A program made the translations under genes and the position numbers. From an uncultured Clostridia bacterium (lineage in GTDB: Bacteria > Bacillota > Clostridia > Oscillospirales > Ruminococcaceae): DNA of 8,807 bases. The stretch spans positions 1 to 8,807 of the forward strand of contig CANDLP010000076.1 of NCBI GenBank assembly GCA_947385505.1, read 5' to 3'. Below, piece by piece: positions 5,578 through 8,807 of the stretch. The notes under the pieces were generated by a model that was not told the DNA's origin, did no database searches, and worked only from the letters and a program-made list of their open reading frames with translations. Positions within the stretch are counted from its first letter, which is position 1. Every line of letters begins with the position of its first letter.

Positions 5578-8500
5578 TTATCCGAAAGGATCGAACACAA
5601 TCTCCCCTTCGTCTTCGGAAAAACCGTCATTTTCGGAATAGTCCGTGCTTTCTTCAGCTTCCTCACCGTTTTCTGAGGTGTCCTCCGTCGTTTCGGAATC
5701 GGAAATATCTGAAGCATCTTCACCGCCGTCGGTTCCTGCGGTTGTTTCGTCTTCGTCAAACTCAATTTCAAAAGAGCCTAAACCCTCTACAACAGTGGAG
5801 GCGTTGCTGCTGTAAGAAATATCGCTTCTGCTTATATAGCTCTGTATTCCCTTGACTATTCTGGAAGCAATATTTTTCTGATGCTCGGCATTCGCCATTG
5901 CCAAAGCATCTTCCTCGTTGGTGACAAAACCCGTTTCTATCATTATCGACGGGAAATCCTGCTGAAGCGTTACCCAGTAGTAGCTCCACTTTGCGCCCCT
6001 GTTCTTGTCCGCGCCGTCAGAATAAACGTTATGGGTAAAATAATCGGCGATCTGCGAGGATACGGCTGCCGCCAACGGCTGGCTGTAAGGCGTGAAGTAA
6101 TAAACCTCCGTACCTCTTACCGACGGGTTGCCGGGAATCTTGTTGGAGTGTATGGAAATAAACAGATCGCAGCCATAGGCGCGTCCGTATGCAGGTCTTT
6201 GGGCGGTAAGAACAAAATCGCTGTCCGTCTTTATCCTGATAACGTTGGCGCCCAATGCCTTAAGCTGACTTTCAAGCTCCTTGGCGATGCCGGAATTGGA
6301 TTCGTATTCGGTAATAAATCCTACCGCTCCCGGATCAAAAAGGGTGGCGGACTTGCAATAGCCGTGTCCCGGATCGATAGCGACCGTCATATTTGAAAGA
6401 TTGTTTGTGGGTATTCCGAAGGACAGCACCAGCTCTTTGTTTTCATTATAGGTTGCTCCGCAGCCCATATATACGCCCTTTTGCCTGAGATCAAGCACCA
6501 GTCTGAACTTAGGTATGCCGTTTACGGTCACGGTTTCCCACTTCCCCCCGCTGAAAACATAGTTGTTTTCAAAGGTGGGAAGCTTGGTGACGGAGGTAAC
6601 GTTGTCAAAGGTGATATGAACCTGTGTGGCGGTAAAATCGTAAAGGTTAAATCCGCCGTCTCCGCCCGAATAATAATTGTTCCCGATAAAATCAATATTA
6701 TAGCCTATTTTCCATTTTAATCCGAATTTTATATACGAGGAGCCGTTATAGCTTCCTACCGCGTTTACCGTAAGGGGATTGTCTCCCAATCCCGTATCGG
6801 AAAAAGAAGTTACGTCCGTCTTTTTAAAACGCTTATTGGACTCGGTTATGTAATAGTCACCCGACGAGGCGAGAAGATAGTCAAGCGTTCCCGCAGGAAG
6901 CTGAGCGTAATCCGGAGTGGGCATGGAGCCGGCAGTGGAGCCGTTATATACGATTGTGTAGTCGTTGGCGACTTTTACATACTGAACCGTTTCATCTTCC
7001 GTTCTTATGGGGTCGATAGTACCTACAACTTCGCCGCTGCCCGCCGTGCTCTGATCCGCCATATCAACGTTTATATTCTCCTTGGGAGGTTCGGGAAGAG
7101 CCAGTACCTTTACCGAAGCGCCGTAGAGCGTGCCTGAATATCCGCTGTATTCAGCATATACAGAAATGGTGCCCAGCTCCTGTTCCTGTGAAATGATCCC
7201 TTCGGGAACGGTATATGTGCCGGTAAACCTTGTGTAAGCGCTGTTTATATCAGAATCCTGCTTACCTTCGCTTTCCTTTAGGCTTATGGTTTTTCCGTTA
7301 AGTGTGGCGGTAACTGCCGCGCCCTTATAGGCGGTGCAGGATATTTCGATCTTTGTGCCGCCGTTTACGCTTAAGCTCTTGCCTTCCAGAATGGATTCGT
7401 CCAGTTCGGTAAGCACTATTATCTTGCGTCTTATATTATAGGTGAAAACTTTATCCTTGTGCTCAAAGGTAAAACTGTTCATTCCTATTTCGAGAGGCTC
7501 CTCAAAATAGAAATTTCCCGCGCTGTTCAGAGTGACCTTTTCACCGTTGTAGTATACGTCAAAGTTTTCGTCAAAGGTACCCATAAAGTCAACATAAGGC
7601 TCGTAGGTATCAAAGCTGAGCTGAGACGGCGACTGCATTTTAAGCTCCTCAAAAAGCGAAGCCTCGTTTATCTGATCTCCGTAAAACTTTATTATATTTT
7701 CCTTAAGCTTTGTATCGGCGATAAGATCGGAGCAGGAATGGAACACGCTTCCGCCAAAGGACGGAAGCTCCTTTGAAACGGAAAGCTGTTTCAGAATCTG
7801 GTCCACGGAGCCCCAGCCTTCCATGCCTTCACCCTGACGCTCGTTAAAATGTATCACATACATGGTGACGCCGTATTTATCCGACAGCTCGTCCCACCAG
7901 CCGGTTACCTCTTCAAAGGGCAATACGCTGCTGGTAATGGATCCGTAAGCCATAACAAGGCAAAAATCCGCATAGCCGCGGCTTATGTATCTTCTCGTAT
8001 CGGAAAATCCGTCGTAAAGCGCTTGTACCGGATCCTGAGTTGCGCTTCCCTCCTCATGGGAGGAGGAATTCGCCCACATATCGGTAACAAGCATACCCAC
8101 AGGCAGAGTGTTGTCTGTTATATGTATAACGTCGCTTACCGTTTTAAAATAAAGCTCGTTGGTATCATAAAGATAGTTGTCGTAGCCCACACCGGAGCCT
8201 TTTTTCATATATTCGGCATAGCTCTCCGAATCCTTTGATGAATAGTAGTCGTCAATAACAATGCCGTCGCACCTGTATCTTAAGGCGAAACGGTGAGCCT
8301 TGGAAATAAGTCCGTCCAGAACGCCCGCGCCCTCGTCGCGGTTTTCTAAGGCGTACCCCATGTCAAATACCATATACGCCTTAAAATTATGCTCATAAGC
8401 CTTTTCAAGCGCAACGGCTGAATAATCTGTCACGTCCACGTTGTTCATATCCGTGGTGTAATAAGCTTTGCCGTCATAAACGGTGTTAATGTATACGGCG

Positions 8501-8762
8501 TTAAGACCGATCTCGGACAGCGCGTCAAAAAGCGCGTCAAGCTCCCCGCGAACCGTTTCCTCGTCCGTATTTTCTCCGTTAAGATAATCCACCGTGGGAG
8601 TGATTATGGTAGCCCGCTGGTTTTTGGGCATTATAAAGTTGGTTACAACCTGAGGCTGTTCCGTAATATCGTCCTGTGTTTCCGACGGCTGTTCCGTCTG
8701 TTCCTCGGTTTCAGCCGCGTCCTCGGCGTATATGGGAAGAGAAGTCAGGCACATCAGACACG
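5578..8762 (-). CDS. Exported multidomain N-acetylmuramoyl-L-alanine amidase with GHL10-like barrel, 5' truncated
   Basis: The start is missing: 1060 native residues remain (residue 1 = codon 8758-8760) and anything upstream is adapter. Residues 1-12 are the tail of a signal peptide ending IYA before an acidic E/T/Q-rich linker. About 45-365 is a TIM-barrel domain of glycosyl-hydrolase-like family 10, with DGIVIDDYY (165-173) matching that family's DGIHFDDYF motif. About 375-550 forms beta-sandwich-like segments; about 593-787 is AMIN-like (FRLVLDL). About 790-980 is Amidase_3 with zinc ligands H799 (DPGHG), E818 and H871 (SIHSN) and catalytic E942 (ETGF), so cleavage of the muramoyl-alanine bond is expected. 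The last 65 residues are a D/E/S/T-rich tail without sortase motif or anchor. The enzyme should act in the wall; whether the barrel cuts glycan is unknown. The DUF5714 gene follows 43 bases later. Confidence 0.93.
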
Positions 8763-8807
8763 AGATCGGAAGAGCGTCGTGTAGGGAAAGAGTGTGCACG
8801 GACGTGG
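8763..8807. other. Illumina P5-side adapter (artefact)
   Basis: Positions 8763-8795 match the reverse complement of the Illumina TruSeq read-1 adapter exactly (starts AGATCGGAAGAGCGTCGTG, ends AAAGAGTGT). The next eight bases (GCACGGAC, 8796-8803) fit an i5 index, and GTGG at the end differs by one base from the expected P5 continuation GTGT. Minus-strand translation of this adapter gives the well-known contaminant peptide MHTLSLHDALPI, which falsely supplies a start codon to the amidase gene. Confidence 0.98.

Noticed and set aside
5881..6396. Plus-strand open frames of 79 to 171 codons opposite the amidase
   Set aside because: These are shadows of a gene with clear domain motifs on the minus strand. 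Their translations show no family features and they lack ribosome binding sites.
47..8762. CRISPR array, tRNA, rRNA, insertion sequence or phage genes
   Set aside because: No regular repeat-spacer pattern, cloverleaf, ribosomal motif, transposase or terminal inverted repeats were seen on either strand.

Overview
The window looks like one contig or synthetic long read from a low-GC Gram-positive anaerobe, probably a gut Clostridia of the Oscillospiraceae/Ruminococcaceae type. That is an inference from the DUF896 protein, the strong AGGAGG ribosome binding sites, the kind of wall amidase, the DUF5714 protein and the AT-rich intergenic DNA. Both ends are not biological. Positions 1-46 and 8763-8807 are Illumina library adapters, apparently including index bases, so the native sequence is only 47-8762. 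All six recognised genes lie on the minus strand and are read from right to left.

Right to left: (1) 5578-8762, a very large exported wall enzyme lacking its true start. It joins a GHL10-type TIM barrel, beta-sandwich/AMIN-like regions, a zinc Amidase_3 domain with all its metal and catalytic residues, and an acidic tail. (2) 4839-5534, a cysteine-rich DUF5714 protein, 43 nt downstream and probably co-transcribed, ending at an intrinsic terminator. (3) A roughly 500-bp AT-rich spacer with a second weak terminator, AT palindromes, a well-formed plus-strand promoter with no gene behind it, and a good minus-strand promoter. (4) 2554-4335, an AT-rich fused permease/ATPase ABC exporter driven by that promoter. 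(5) 2302-2505, a DUF896 (YnzC-type) small protein. (6) 1172-2281, a soluble protein shaped like a PAS sensor kinase that has lost the catalytic motifs of a histidine kinase. (7) A 380-bp spacer with a strong tetraloop terminator and a possible small transcript. (8) 112-789, an intact OmpR/PhoB-type response regulator whose likely sensor gene would begin just where the native sequence ends.

There are three to four transcription units: amidase-DUF5714; ABC exporter followed by DUF896 and the degenerate kinase (short gaps, no strong terminator between them); possibly a short RNA at about 922-1064; and the response regulator. Unifying themes are cell-envelope work (amidase, exporter) and signalling (response regulator, pseudokinase). 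The sequence does not show that these units act in one pathway. No CRISPR array, tRNA, rRNA, transposase or phage gene was seen. The most interesting items are the kinase-like protein without kinase residues, the metal-site-rich DUF5714 protein beside a wall hydrolase, and the hairpin/SD/terminator unit at 922-1064.
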